Shown here piece by piece: positions 48,088-60,039 of a stretch of 64,000 bases of DNA. The stretch's first letter is position 1. Each line of letters starts with the position of its first letter. The notes below the pieces were generated by a model that was not told the origin of the DNA, did not search any database, and was given only the letters and a program-made list of their open reading frames with translations. This stretch comes from Cryptomeria japonica (lineage: Eukaryota; Streptophyta; Pinopsida; Cupressales; Cupressaceae): the NCBI RefSeq assembly GCF_030272615.1, contig NC_081412.1:549354488-549418487 (forward strand), in the 5' to 3' direction. Both the position numbers and the translations under genes were made by a program.

Positions 48088-51000
48088 CTTCTGAACCTAT
48101 GGGTTTGTGCGGTGGATGACTATAATAACCTCTCCCACTTTCAGACAACTCAATTTCATTTGCTCGTGGTCACACTTTTTCTATCGCATAAAAAATTGTC
48201 AAATGCATTCATTGCAAGGTGGAAAAATAGCACAACTTTTGTTCTACTCATTGTGGCAACAAACCGTTAGCATGAGTGCATCTAAGTGGTTGGGTTTACA
48301 CTAGCTATTCTCTTGTTTTTCTCTCCAACTCACTTAATCATTCTGAGCCACACCTTAGTGACGATTTCCCTTGAGCACTCAAAGTGTAAAAATCGTCAAA
48401 CTTTGACGTTGCGTATCTCAGAGCCCGTGGCACATATGGAAAAACCGTCTAAACCTATGGGGTCATGTGGTGGAAAACTACAAAAATCTCTCTCATTTTT
48501 AGACAACTCAAATTCATTTGCTTGTGGTCACACTTTTTCTATCGCATCAAAAATCGTCAAATGCATTCAGTGCAAGGTGGAAAAATAGCACAAATTTTGT
48601 TCCGCTCATCATGGCAATGAATCATCGATGTGAGCATGTTTGATTGGTTATTTTTATGCTAGGTATTCCCTTGGTTCACTCCCCAAGTTGCCCAATCATT
48701 CTGAGCCTCACCTTAGCGATGCTTTCCCTTGAGCGCTCAAAGTGTGAAAAAATGTCAAACTTTGACGACGTGTATCTTGGAGCCCATAGCACATATGGAT
48801 AACCCTTCTAAACCAATGGAGTTGTGTGGTGGATGACTACAAACACATCTCCTTCTTTTAGACAACTCAATTTCATTTTCTTGTGGTCACACTTTTTATG
48901 TCGGATAAAAAATCATCAAATGCATTCAGTGTAAGGTGGCAAAATAGCACAACTTTTGTTCCGCTCATCGTGGCAACAAGCCATCAATGTGAGCATGTCT
49001 GGGTGGTCATTTTACATTGGGTATGCCTTTTTTTTTCTCCCCAACTTGCCCGATCATTCTGAGCCACACCTTAGCAATGCTTTCCCTTCAGCGCTCAAAG
49101 TGTGAAAACCATCAAACTTTAACATCGCGTATCTCAAAGCCCATGGCATGTATGGATGAACCATCTGAACCTACAGGGTTATGGGGTGGACAACTACAAA
49201 AACCTCTCTCACTTTCAAACAACTCAAATTCATTTGCTCGTGATCACACCTTTTCTATCGCATAAAAAACCGTCAAATGCATTCAGTGCAAGGTGGCAAA
49301 ATAGCACAACTTTTGTTCCACTCGTTGTGGTAATGAACCATCAGTGCAAGCGCATCTAGGTAGCTAGTTTTATGCTAGGTATGCTCTTGTTTTTCTTCCC
49401 AACTTTCCCGATCATTCTAAGTCACACCTTAGCGATGCTTTCCCTTGAGCGCTCAAAGTGTGAAAGTTGTCAAACTTTGACATCACTTATCTTGGAGTTT
49501 GTGTCACATATAGACAAACTGTATGAACCTATGGGTTTTTGTAGTGGATGACTACAAAAATATCTCTCATTTTTGGACAACTCAAATCCATTTTCTCGTG
49601 GTCACACTTTTTCTATCGCATCAAAAACTGTCAAATGCATTCAGTGCAAGGTGGCAAAATAGCACAACTTTTGTTCTGTTCATCATGGAAACGAACCGTC
49701 AATGTGAATTAATTTTGGTGGTTGGGTTTACACTAGGTTTTCCCTTTTTTCTCTCCCCAACTTGCATGATCATTCTGAGCCACACCTTAGCGACGCTTTC
49801 CCTTCAGCACTCAAAGTGTGAAAACTATCAAAATTTGACGTCACATATCTCGAAGCCCATGCCACATATGGAAAAACTATCTAAACCTATGGGGTCTTAT
49901 GGTGGATGAATACAAAAACCTCTCTCATTTTTAGACAAATCAAATCCATTTGCTCATGGTCATACTTTTTCTGTTGCATCAAAAATTGTTAAATGCATTC
50001 AGTGCAAGGTGGCAATATAGCACAACTTTCGTTCCACTCATCATGGCAATGAATCATCAGTGTAAGCACATTCGAGTGGCTGGTTTTACACTATTTATTC
50101 CCTTTGTTCTCTCCCCAAGTTGCCTGATCAATCTGAGCCACACCTTAGTGACGCTTTCCTTTGAGCGCTCAAAGTGTAAAAACCATCAAACTTTGGCGTT
50201 GCGTATCTCAGAGCCCCTGGCACGTATGGACAAACTATCTAAACCTATGGGATTGTGTCATGGATGAATACAAAAACCTCTCTCATTTTTGGACAACTCA
50301 AATCCATTTGCTCATGGTCACACTTTTTCTATCACATAAAAAACCGTCAAATGCATTCAATGCAAGGTGGCAAAATAGCACAACTTTCATTCCATTCATC
50401 ATGGCAATGAACCATCAATGCAAGCACATCTGGTTTTACACTAGGTATATGCATTTTTTTTCTCTCCAACTCGCCCGATCATTTTGAGCCACACCTTAGT
50501 GATGCTTTCCCTTAAGCGCTTAAAGTGTGAAAATAGTCAAAATTTAACGTCGTGTATCTCAGAGCCCATGGCACATATGGACAAACCTCTCTCAAAAACC
50601 TCTCTCATTTTTGGACAACCCAAATCCATTTTCTCGTGGTCACACTTTTTTTGTTGCATGAAGAACCATCAAATGCATTCAGTGCAAGGTGGCAAAAAAG
50701 CACAAATTTTGTTCCACTCATCGTGGCAATGAACCATCAACACGAGTGTGTCTAGGCGGCTGGGTTTACACTAGGTATTCCCTTGTTTTAATTCCTAACT
50801 CACCCGATCATTCTGAGCCACACCTCAGCGACCTTTCCCTTGAGTGCTCAAAGTGTGAAAATTGTCAAACTTTGACATCACATATCTCAGAGAATGTGAC
50901 ACATATGGACAAACCATTTGAACCTAAAAGGTCATATGGTGGATGACTACAAAAACCTCTCTCACTTTTTGACAACTCAAATCCATTTTATCGTTGTCAT

Positions 51001-52230
51001 ACTTTTTCTGTCACAACAAAAATTGTCAAATGCATTCAGTGCAAGGTGGTAAAATAGCACAGCTTTCATTCCGCTCGTCGTGGCAATGAACCGTTAGTGC
51101 ACTTTTGGGCAATCATTTTTATGCTAGGTATTCCCTTGGTTCGCTCCCCAAGTCACCTGATCATTCTGAGCCACACCTTAGCAATGCTTTCCCTTGAGCG
51201 CTCAAAGTGTGAAAACCGTCAAACTTTGACGGCATGTATCTCAGAGCCCATGGCATGTATGGATGAACCATCTAAACCTATGAGGTCATGTGGTGGACAA
51301 ATACAAAAACCTCTCTCATTTTCGAACAACCCAAATCCATTTGCTCGTGGTCACACTTTTTCTGTCACATCAAAAATCATCAAATGTATTCAATGCAAGG
51401 TGGCAAAATAGTACAAACTTTCATTCCGCTCATCGTGGCAATGAACCGCCAGTGCAAGTGCATCTAGGTGGTCGGTTTTACACTATCTATGCCCTTCTTT
51501 TTCTCCCCAACTTGCCCAATCATTCCGAGCCACACCTTAGCAACGCTTTCCCTTGAGCGCTCAAAGTGTGAAAACTGTCAAACTTTGACGTCGCGTATCT
51601 CGGAGCCCATAGCATGTATGGCTGAACCCTCTAAACCTATGAGGTCATATGGTGGATGAATACAAAAACCTCTCTCACTTTCAAACAAATCAAATCCGTT
51701 TTCCCATACCTAGACTTTTTCTGTAGCAAAAAAAACTATCAGATGCATTCAATGAAAGGTGGCAACATAGTGCAACTTTCATTATGATCATCATGGGCAC
51801 GAACCATTAGTGTGATCACATCTGGGTGGCTGGGTTTATGCTAGGCATATCCTTGGTTTTCTCCCTAAGTTGCCTAATCATTCTGAGCCACACCCTAGCG
51901 ACGCTATCTTGAGTGCTCAAAGTGTGAAAACTGGCAAACTTTCACGTCGTGTATCTTGAAGCCTGTGGCACATATGGATGAGTTGTCTGAACCTATGGAG
52001 TAGTGCAATGGGAACCTACAAAGACCTCTCTCTCTTTTGGACAACTCAATTCCATTTGCTCATGGTCACACTTTTTTGTTGCATAAAAAACCATCAAATG
52101 CATTCAATGAAAGGTGGCAACATAGCACCACTTTTGTTCTGGTCATATTGGGCACAAACCATCATGTGAGTGCATGTAGGAGCCCAGGTTATCAGTAGGT
52201 GTGGCATTCTTTTGGTTGCCAAGTCGCCCG
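48088..52230. repeat. Tandem satellite, twelve ~357-bp units
   Basis: The GACAACTCAA landmark recurs at 48144, 48502, 48861, 49218, 49576, 49934, 50292, 50614, 50971, 51325, 51683 and 52040. Spacing is 354-359 bp, except one 322-bp step reflecting a deletion. Most units hold TTGAGCGCTCAA, a perfect 12-bp palindrome, about 15 bases before CGTCAAACTTTGACG, a second inverted repeat. The short open frames repeat with the unit and are not genes. The array lies between the two convergent genes. Confidence 0.93.
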
Positions 52231-52932
52231 ATCGTGATTATAATTTTTTTTAAATACGATGTGATCATTTTGTTTGTAGTGTGAATGGGTATAAATAAAA
52301 ATTATTTGAATTTTGAAATTAGTTTATAGGGTCTAGATTTAATGTAAAAGTTGACATCTGGCTTGTACTTGAAAGAAAAAAAAACCTAATTAAAAGAGTA
52401 ATTTATTTCTTAATCATATATGTAGACTAGTGCAAAATAAGACTTTCTAACTTAGTCTAACACTAATAAACCAACTCTAACTAAAGTGAAGAGACTACTT
52501 ATTGAAACTGAAAATGTAACTAGGATAATGTTACTACTGTTTATCTCCATGGACTATGACAAAATAGAAATTCTACGCATGAAAATAAATATATTTATTA
52601 GTTACCAAGTTATGAAGTTGAATTATCGAACAAGAATTGATTTCAATTAATAAATATATAATAAGAATTGTAGACAAAACCTATAGAATATATAATATTT
52701 CATATACAAGAATGTTTCTACAATTAGAGAAACTCAATTTCAATCATCAAATTTATATATGTGATTTTGGATAATAGTTGTAATATGATTTGCATTAACC
52801 AAAATAGTCATAAAGTCATAAAATGTTTCATGTTGATAAGAGTATACCATATATATCCAATACAATGAGATGAGCTTGCCAAAAACCATATGGAAATAAA
52901 ATGTCACATATACATTCACAAGCTACCTTTGA
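52231..52932. other. AT-rich spacer, no gene
   Basis: About 700 bp between the satellite and the end of the minus-strand gene. Nothing recognised. Confidence 0.4.
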
Positions 52933-54872
52933 CTATCGAGGGGATGGAGATATACGTGATGCTGGCCTATTTTGAATGCGCTCACTAGTCCTCCTTTCTA
53001 GACTTCTTTGGAGCTCCAATTGATACAATCAAAACTATAAACATCAATATATAATATATATAAAAAATGAATTGTAGACTGACAAATAATAGAACAATTA
53101 CTTACTGCAAACATATAATCACTCTGTTCATCCACAATGGGGGGATGATCACGCTCAAGAGTGACAAGGCCCTACAACAAGCATTATGATAGAAATTAAA
53201 TTACATACATGTATCATTATAATTTTCAATATAGACAATTAAAAGAACAATTGAAATGTACTAATTTGTCTCATACCTCTGTCAAAGTTTCTGAACTTGC
53301 TACTGCTGCAGCAACACCATGATCCAATGTAGCTCGAACATCAGGAGGAGTATCTAATGTCAACAACTGAAAATGAAATAAAAACTATTATTCAATTATC
53401 AAAACTACTAAACTTATTTTATCACACCGTCAATGAATAAAGGTTGCCTTAGTGTAAGTGCCTCGACAAACTTCATTGCAAGGTGTTGATGTCGAAGCTC
53501 CAACACCAAACTATTTGACATCAAAGTGACTTAGGAGAAAACCATTCATCTAATTTTGACTATTCACATGTAAAATTTAAATTATTTACTGGAAACCTAC
53601 TCGATCACTCGATGGTGTCGTGTAAAACGTGGCTGGGGGAATATCATGGGTATTAAAAACACTTTGACCCTACATTTTTATCACAATCATTGTACTAATT
53701 TAGTTATTCTAACACTTCAAAATAAAATTTAGCAAACAAAATTAAATAAAGTTATAAAAATTTACTTGGGTATCAATGTCGAATGTCTCACTCAGCAGAG
53801 ACTCTGTCATGACCGTATTCTCTATAGTAGATGGTTGTTGTGTAGGTGCATGCTGACTACTATTAGGTTGATAAGTGAAAAGGGCCCCACATGACTGACA
53901 ATAGTGAGATGGAACTCGAAGCCTATAAGATTCATCTACATCAACATGTACTAGAGGCTCGGCATACTGTATGAGGGTCTGAGTCAATGAGGTAATGGAC
54001 TCTAAGGTATCCACCTCGACACTGTCCTTCACAATGGAAAGAATATTCACGTGCTCCACCATAGGTCTACCCAAGGGTCTTGGTGCTAGGTTTGGGTCAC
54101 GTTGTGCCCCTGCTCTATCATGTGATGATCCCCCACCCCTAGCTTGAAATTTTAGGTAGTCAAAATAGTTAGGGATCTCATTAAGGACAAACTCATAATA
54201 GAGTTTCCTTTAAAAGTATTGAGGCACCTCATGATTATTACATGGCAGCTTCAAAAACCATCCACCACCTATCCCAAAATTTATTCCTTATCCCTTCGTG
54301 GTGACACCAATTGATACAGAACCTCCTACATCCAGGCTATAAGGGTTGATTGGTTCTAGGGTCCATGAAAAGTGCACACAGGTCAACTTTGTTTATCTTC
54401 TTTTTCTTTATTGTAGCATATGATAACTTGTTTGCATAAAAAAAAATTTGTTCTTCTCTTTTGTTGGAACACATATTAATTTTCCCACTCACGAAACCTA
54501 CATGGGCTACAATAGATTCTAGTGACTCCACAAGGCTTTTCCTATGAGAGGTTGTGAAATTAGGATCTTTCAGCCTATTTATCAACTCCTCAAGTTGTTT
54601 TTTGTTGTTTTCAATTTTCCCTAATATGTTTTCTTGTGTTCCTAGGGGATTTCTAGGAATTGGAGGAGGGGTTGGTTGTGCCTCTTCTTCAGAAGGCTCT
54701 TCATGAGGAGTTGGTGGTGGGTTTTCAACATTTTCAGATGGATTTTGATTTCCTGAAATTTAAACCAACTTTCAATTTAAATACCTAATTTAATCCATAT
54801 TTTAAACAAAAATTAGAGAGTAAAAAAATAGAAATAGATACCTCTTCGACCCCCTCGACGCCATGGTGCCAT
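52933..54872 (-). CDS. Unrecognised multi-exon gene of the transposon
   Basis: Starts MAPWRRGGRR at ATG 54872, 264 bp from the transposon's right end. Exon 1 (54842-54872) joins across an 89-bp GT-AG intron to exon 2 (from 54752: NQNPSENVENPPPTPHEEPS), with an acidic proline-rich stretch, then a Lys-rich helical part ending NQPL at a TAG near 54337. A probable frameshift follows. Later exons with plausible GT-AG borders: about 53766-54190 (PSHYCQSCGALFTYQP), 53590-53672 (NTHDIPPATFYTTPSSDRVG), 53455-53525 (ELRHQHLAMKFVEAL), 53279-53367 (LDTPPDVRATLDHGVAAAV), 53103-53172, and a basic KKSRKED tail ending near 52933. I do not recognise it. Its place suggests an accessory transposition protein. 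At least two defects (the TAG and a TAAGG-type stop near 54300) mark this copy as damaged. Confidence 0.45.
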
Positions 54873-55060
54873 TTTGATGAAGATCTCACACTACTGGAAG
54901 CCAAAACTATGTCTCTATTTGGCGTGCGCAGTCTGGAAAGTGAGATATGCAAGCCAAAATGCAAGATAGCAAAAAATGGTTTCCAAAATGCAAATGAATC
55001 AATGTTTAAACTTTGCATTTGCATTTCCCACACGCCAAATAAGGCATGTGCCCTATTTAG

Positions 55061-55117
55061 CATGCGCCAAATGGGTTTTTGGGGACCAAAAAGATTTTTG
55101 GCATCTTTTTGGTCCCC
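55061..55117. repeat. Right subterminal palindromes
   Basis: CATGCGCCAAATG at 55061-55073 is the exact inverse of 45162-45174. GGGGACCAAAAAGA (55081-55094) pairs perfectly with TCTTTTTGGTCCCC (55104-55117) over a 9-nt loop, overlapping the inner edge of the right TIR. Confidence 0.8.
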
Positions 55118-55136
55118 CATCTTGGTGCATACGCCC
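55112..55136 (-). repeat. Right terminal inverted repeat
   Basis: 25 bp. On the minus strand it starts GGGCGTATG and ends GATGGGGGAC. Paired with 40306-40330. Confidence 0.75.
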
Positions 55137-55578
55137 TCAAGTCGGTTCAATACGATTAAAACAAATTATGTAAACCAAAACAAAACATCCACATGCTTTC
55201 CACATGTCGTCTTATCAACCTCAAACACATAAACAATCACCAAAATTGATCTGCAAGATCCGTATAATACATTTCCATGTGTTACCACTAATAACCATTG
55301 TCTTTACCAATCTACCAGATCTTACCAACCAACACAAAACTTAACACCGGAGGCTACAATCCTAGAATAAGATAAATTGCATATCCACAATACATCTCCA
55401 AGATCCACAAAGAAAAATACTCAACAAAAATGTTGTACACTTTGTCCGATACACTGGACCTCACAAATACTTGATTAATCTTTTGGGGTGATGAAAACAT
55501 GAACTAGGGATGCCAAATATGATATGAGTTGTCATAAATGATAAAATATCAACATGCATATAGTGTCTTTTGCCAACA
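55137..55578 (-). repeat. Minus-strand copia LTR, 5' part
   Basis: On the minus strand it begins TGTTGGCAAAAG at 55578, preceded by a PPT-like AAAGGGGAAGAT (55579-55590), and runs to the transposon junction. It continues at 40305. Confidence 0.85.
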
Positions 55579-55600
55579 ATCTTCCCCTTTAGCATTGATG

Positions 55601-56600
55601 GCAACTCATATCAGATTTGGCATCTGCAATTTATGTTTTCATCATTTTGGAAGATTGATTGAGTATTGGTTAGGTTCGGTGAGTAGAACGGTGTATCCGA
55701 TAGAGTGTACAATATTTTGGTTAGCAGATTCTTTTGGTTGAGTATTTTGCTTTGTAGATCTAGGAGATATATTATGGCCTCCAGTGTAAATTTTTGAGTT
55801 GGTTGGTAAGATCTAGTAGATTGGTAAAGATAGTGGTTATCAGTGGTAATGTGTGAAAATGCATTATGTGGATCTTGCGGATCAATTTTGGTGAGTGTTT
55901 ATGTATTCAAGGTTGATGAGCCGACATATGGAAAGTGTATGGACATTTTTCTTTGGTCCACATGATTTGTTTTAATCAAAATGAACTGACTTGAGCAACA
56001 TGCTTCATGTTATGTGTTATGCATTTTTGGGCCGACATGATGGTGACTTAATTTGATGATGCAAATATAAAAGAGTGATTGGTTTGATCATATTTGGGAT
56101 GGATAGTTGTGTGAAAGTGGTGTATGAGAAATTGTGTGCAGTTGCGCATGCACAAGGTGAAGACTTGTGCTCCGGTATGATATAGAATATCAAAACAAAG
56201 AAATTCTACAGAGTTGAGTAAGATACAATATTTTGTGCTTAACCGGAACTATTCTAGGTATATGCAGATGCTATTTCATAGTTCATTTACATTCATGTTA
56301 CCTTCATAACACTTTTGTAAGGCAGTGTGCCTAAATGCATGTGCATTCCTATGTAACATTTATACATACTTTTAACAAAGTATCATTTTACTATGGGTAG
56401 GATCCTGTTGTGGTTTTTCCCTTGACCTTGTTTTCCACGTCATAAATATTGTGTTATGGTGGTGCTTTTGTGTGTATTGTGCTTTAGTTTATTATTCTTA
56501 TTCATTTGTATTAAGTGGATTAAAGGACAAATTAATAAGATCAAAAGTTTTTGAACACTAAATCACCCCCACCCCCCCTCTCAGTTGCCCAGATATTCAA
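55601..56600 (+). repeat. Second copy of the same LTR, plus orientation, head to head
   Basis: The sequence from CAACTCATATCAG to a CACCCCCACCCCCCCTCTCAG end near 56600 matches the split minus-strand LTR in inverse orientation, lacking roughly its first 46 bp. Around position 55990 it reads continuously where the other copy carries the 14.8 kb insertion. Confidence 0.8.
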
Positions 56601-58331
56601 TAGAATCATAATTCATAGATTAACCAAGAAAGAAGCCAAGATGAGTATACAATAATTGCTTCCAAATCAAAGTGACACAAAGCATGCTAGCTTAAATAAA
56701 ACAAGTAAAAGGCAAACAATGGCACAGTCTTGTGCTCTACCTAAGAACAAACATGTTGAGGTCACATTACATATGCAAATCCCTAAACGCGTAAACATTA
56801 TTTTTAATTCTTTTAAGAAAGGGGATTACAAACTCTTTATTTTCAAGAAGTGTTGATCTCCTATATAGGAATGCCCGAGGACTTTTATAGAATCTTCTCC
56901 CCTAACATGGAATGATTTTTTCAACTAAAGACTCCTTTACATATTCATTGTGCATCCATCTTATCATCGTCACTATTGCAACTACCTCTACGCTGGAGAT
57001 CCAAATTATTGGTTCTATTTGTACGTGCATGGGAAGGTCACCACCTGGATTGTTTATGGTTTTATTGAGATTATTATGGCATTGATCTTCCTATTTTATG
57101 TTTTCTTGTGATTTCTACCCAACTTAAGTTGAGATGTATCTAACTTTGGGAAGTTTTCTAGATCAATAAAGCACTTTTTCCTTTGAATGAGCTCAAAAAA
57201 CTCTAGAATCCTTTCCCTAGCAACAAGCGGCTTGTTTGATGTGATCATAGCTTGTTACATAATCCATCCTGACCTTGAACATGTGGTGCACCGATGCAAA
57301 GTATTGAAAGTCTTTTTCCCTGAATCCTCCAATCTTCCACAAGGACTCCACATGGAAGGTTCCACCAAAAAACCCTTTTAAGATAGGAAACTATTAAAGA
57401 GGCCATGAGAATCCTACATGAAAACTTGACAGAGACTAACACAAACTGTGGGGACCCTTTGGGAAAAAGAATGAGAGATTGATGTGGTTCTTTCAAAAAA
57501 GGATCCTTTTTTAATTTAAAATCAAGTACTATATACTCAAGACTTAAGAAAAGAACAAGGTCACGTGAACCATAATTCAATCACATTAGATCTCGACTTG
57601 ATCTAGTTGTAATCAAAGAAACTACATATACCATTTTATACTCTAGTAAACTTTTCCCTAGTTAAAACTGCATCATGATGCTTAGGGTAGTCTTCTCCTT
57701 CCATGGGAAATCAAGATACTTCATCTATGATCATCATAGTGGAATCTAGCTTCATTATTTTTACTATGGAAATATTATCCTCAAGAGAACTAGAGAAAAT
57801 TATCTTGCAATTTCCTCATTGTAATCAGTTAGCTTGTGAAAATAGTTCAACCACCTTGCATCTTAATCTCTTTTCTAAATTTTGTGTCATTATCAACAAT
57901 GGAGATTTTAGTGGTTTCCTTACAAATAGGCTCTCCTCTCATTTCTATTGACCACTATGCTCAATTCCTCCTAAGCTTGTCTCTATGAATTTTCCACTAC
58001 TTCCGTCCCTTACTTTCAGTTTGCTGCTAACCCAAAATTTGATTGTATTGCTACTCAAATCCTCAAATATTAAAAAACTTGTAGCTTTTTTTTGTTACCT
58101 ATGTTATGAATAAGAAAATATTTTTAAAAATTGTTTAAGGGTAGTTTTAGGATGCTACATGTAGATGATATTCAACAAAGGACTGATTGATGTAACATGG
58201 CTATCACTTATCGTACTCATCATAAGTTTCCATAAGTATAGTGACATTAATTGGGAATGGCGGTAGATAAATTTAAATAAGTTGGTTGATTATGAATTAA
58301 ACTTTCAAACTAACTTTCCAAAAAAATGGTT
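56601..58331. other. No gene recognised
   Basis: About 1.7 kb with only short frames on both strands and no familiar motif. Confidence 0.4.
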
Positions 58332-59401
58332 GATTATGTTGGTATTTTGGTATGGTTTTGTCATTGATGTCAACACCTGCTAAATACATCTACTTTGGAG
58401 ATCCAGCAACATTCACCAGCAATCAGTAAACTATTCAAACAGTCACTGGTATATGGTTAATCGGCAGGATATAATGTTCACCGGTACCTGCATTGACATG
58501 GAAGACACTTGGTAATGTCGAAGACATCATGTGGACACCTTTCTTTGAAGTAATAATCATTGGCATATTCTTATTTGCATATTTGCTTTTACTGGCAAAT
58601 GGGTCCAGGTTATCTAGGGTTACACCAATAGGCTTATCTTTTCCAGATCAGCATGGCATGCTATGGAGATGATTTATTATTGTTGTAAATGCATTAAGCC
58701 GACATGTTCAATCGGTTATTGCATCGGATATTATATTATTTGTAAATGTTTTATTGTAATATCTTGTAGAGCCGACCTACTAAAATTGGTCTTAGGGTAT
58801 GGTATAAATGTAAGATCTTATTTGTAAGATCAGGTGTGGAATGCGAAAAATATTTAAGGAAGGATATATGTGAAATCAAGCAGAGATACACATGAAGACA
58901 TCATTTGAAGGTGAAGTTAGGTTTTTGTAGAAGCATATCAGCATTACACTGGTACTGAATCCAACATATGAAGATGCTATTTTGTGCAGTACATTCTCAT
59001 TGGATTTAACCATCCAATTGTAGTCAGTGTGACTCCCATTTGTGATTGAGCAATGAGCTCTAGGCTGTTGGCCTTTCTGCATGTGCAGACCCCTCTTTGT
59101 ACACTTACTATCTGTAGTAGTATCATCTGACTGTGGATAAGGTTTCCCACCATGGTTTTTCCTCTTACAAGGTTTCCACATCCAAATATTTGTGTCATGT
59201 GTTGTGGATGACTTTATGTTTATATTTCATGCATTAATTCTTATCAGTATAGCAATTTTCTGTTAACACTGTTTACCGGCATACTTAACTATCTTACTGG
59301 TACTAAGCATTGAGTTGGTTAATAAGATTTTGGTTTGAATTTATTAGACAACTGATTCACCCCCCCCCCCCCTCTCAGTTGTCCCCGGGACCTACAGATT
59401 A
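58332..59401 (+). mobile_element. Solo copia LTR with 5-bp target duplication
   Basis: The LTR 58337-59396 (1,060 bp) begins TGTTGGTATTTTGG, ends GGGACCTACA, and is flanked by GATTA on both sides (58332-58336 and 59397-59401). It has CCGGT motifs and a C-run with CTCTCAG near the end, like the other copia LTRs. No internal region exists, so it arose by recombination between two LTRs. Confidence 0.92.
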
Positions 59402-60039
59402 CCCTTCCCCAACTTAAGATCAGCTAAGTGTCCTCACATGTGATTAGATAGCGGTAGAGATCAACTATTCAAATTTAAGCACATAATATGATTGCTTAGA
59501 ATGAAAAGATATTTAAGGAATGCAATATTGATATAAATATAATAAATTTAATATAACCAACATATGTAAGAAATTTGGCATACCATTTAATGATGAAGGT
59601 CAACTTTTGTGGTATTTAGTGACATGAAAAATTTTGCATAGGTAATCAACAGTGCATGGAATTGTGATTTGTAAACATATGGTGTGAAAACTTATGATGA
59701 GTTGGCATAAAGGTGAAATTTAAAATCATAAGATGATTTGGACTACAGAAAGTTGATGTGAACTAGAATCAACTATCATAGGTTAAAGTCAAACTTGTCT
59801 TGTTTTCCTTTGCTATGATAACATGTCCCTTCTAAAGTGGTTGATGAAAAGGATTTATTATTGAATGATGGAGTGTCCCAATAGTGGGAACTTTATTATG
59901 GAGCAAAAATAGAAATTATGCAAAAAAGTTTCACGTTCCTGACATTGCATTATCAAGTGCATATGTTGTACGAAGTAATGAAGATGTTTTCATAGTGAGT
60001 TGCTTCATAAATTCATCCTTACTGATGGGTTTCTTGTAT
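59402..60039. other. No gene recognised
   Basis: AT-rich. Its last part (59984-60053) is about 85 percent like 60614-60684, a direct repeat flanking the integrase relic. Confidence 0.4.

Larger units (their letters stand above)
40306..55136. mobile_element. 14.8 kb DNA-transposon-like insertion with terminal inverted repeats
   Basis: The ends match as inverted repeats at 19 of 25 positions. Both start GGG and share GATGGGGGAC at positions 16-25 (left 40321-40330, right complement 55112-55121). TCAA (40302-40305 and 55137-55140) is duplicated; 5- or 6-bp readings are possible because a flanking base is shared. The flanks join seamlessly into a copia LTR, and the homologous LTR near 55990 shows the unoccupied site. 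Contents: subterminal hairpins, CT minisatellite, a plus-strand candidate transposase, a 12-unit satellite and a convergent minus-strand gene. No RT, integrase, LTR or Helitron signals belong to it. I cannot assign a named superfamily. Confidence 0.78.

Noticed and set aside
48043-52169. Repeated 60-130 codon frames in the satellite
   Set aside because: They recur with the 357-bp period and change frame between units, so they are satellite by-products.
40302-55141. A fixed target-duplication length for the 14.8 kb insertion
   Set aside because: TCAA, TCAAG and CTCAAG all fit depending on how the shared G and C are assigned, so I give 4-6 bp rather than choose.
57245-57580. 111-codon minus-strand frame
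   Set aside because: No homology I recognise and no supporting context.
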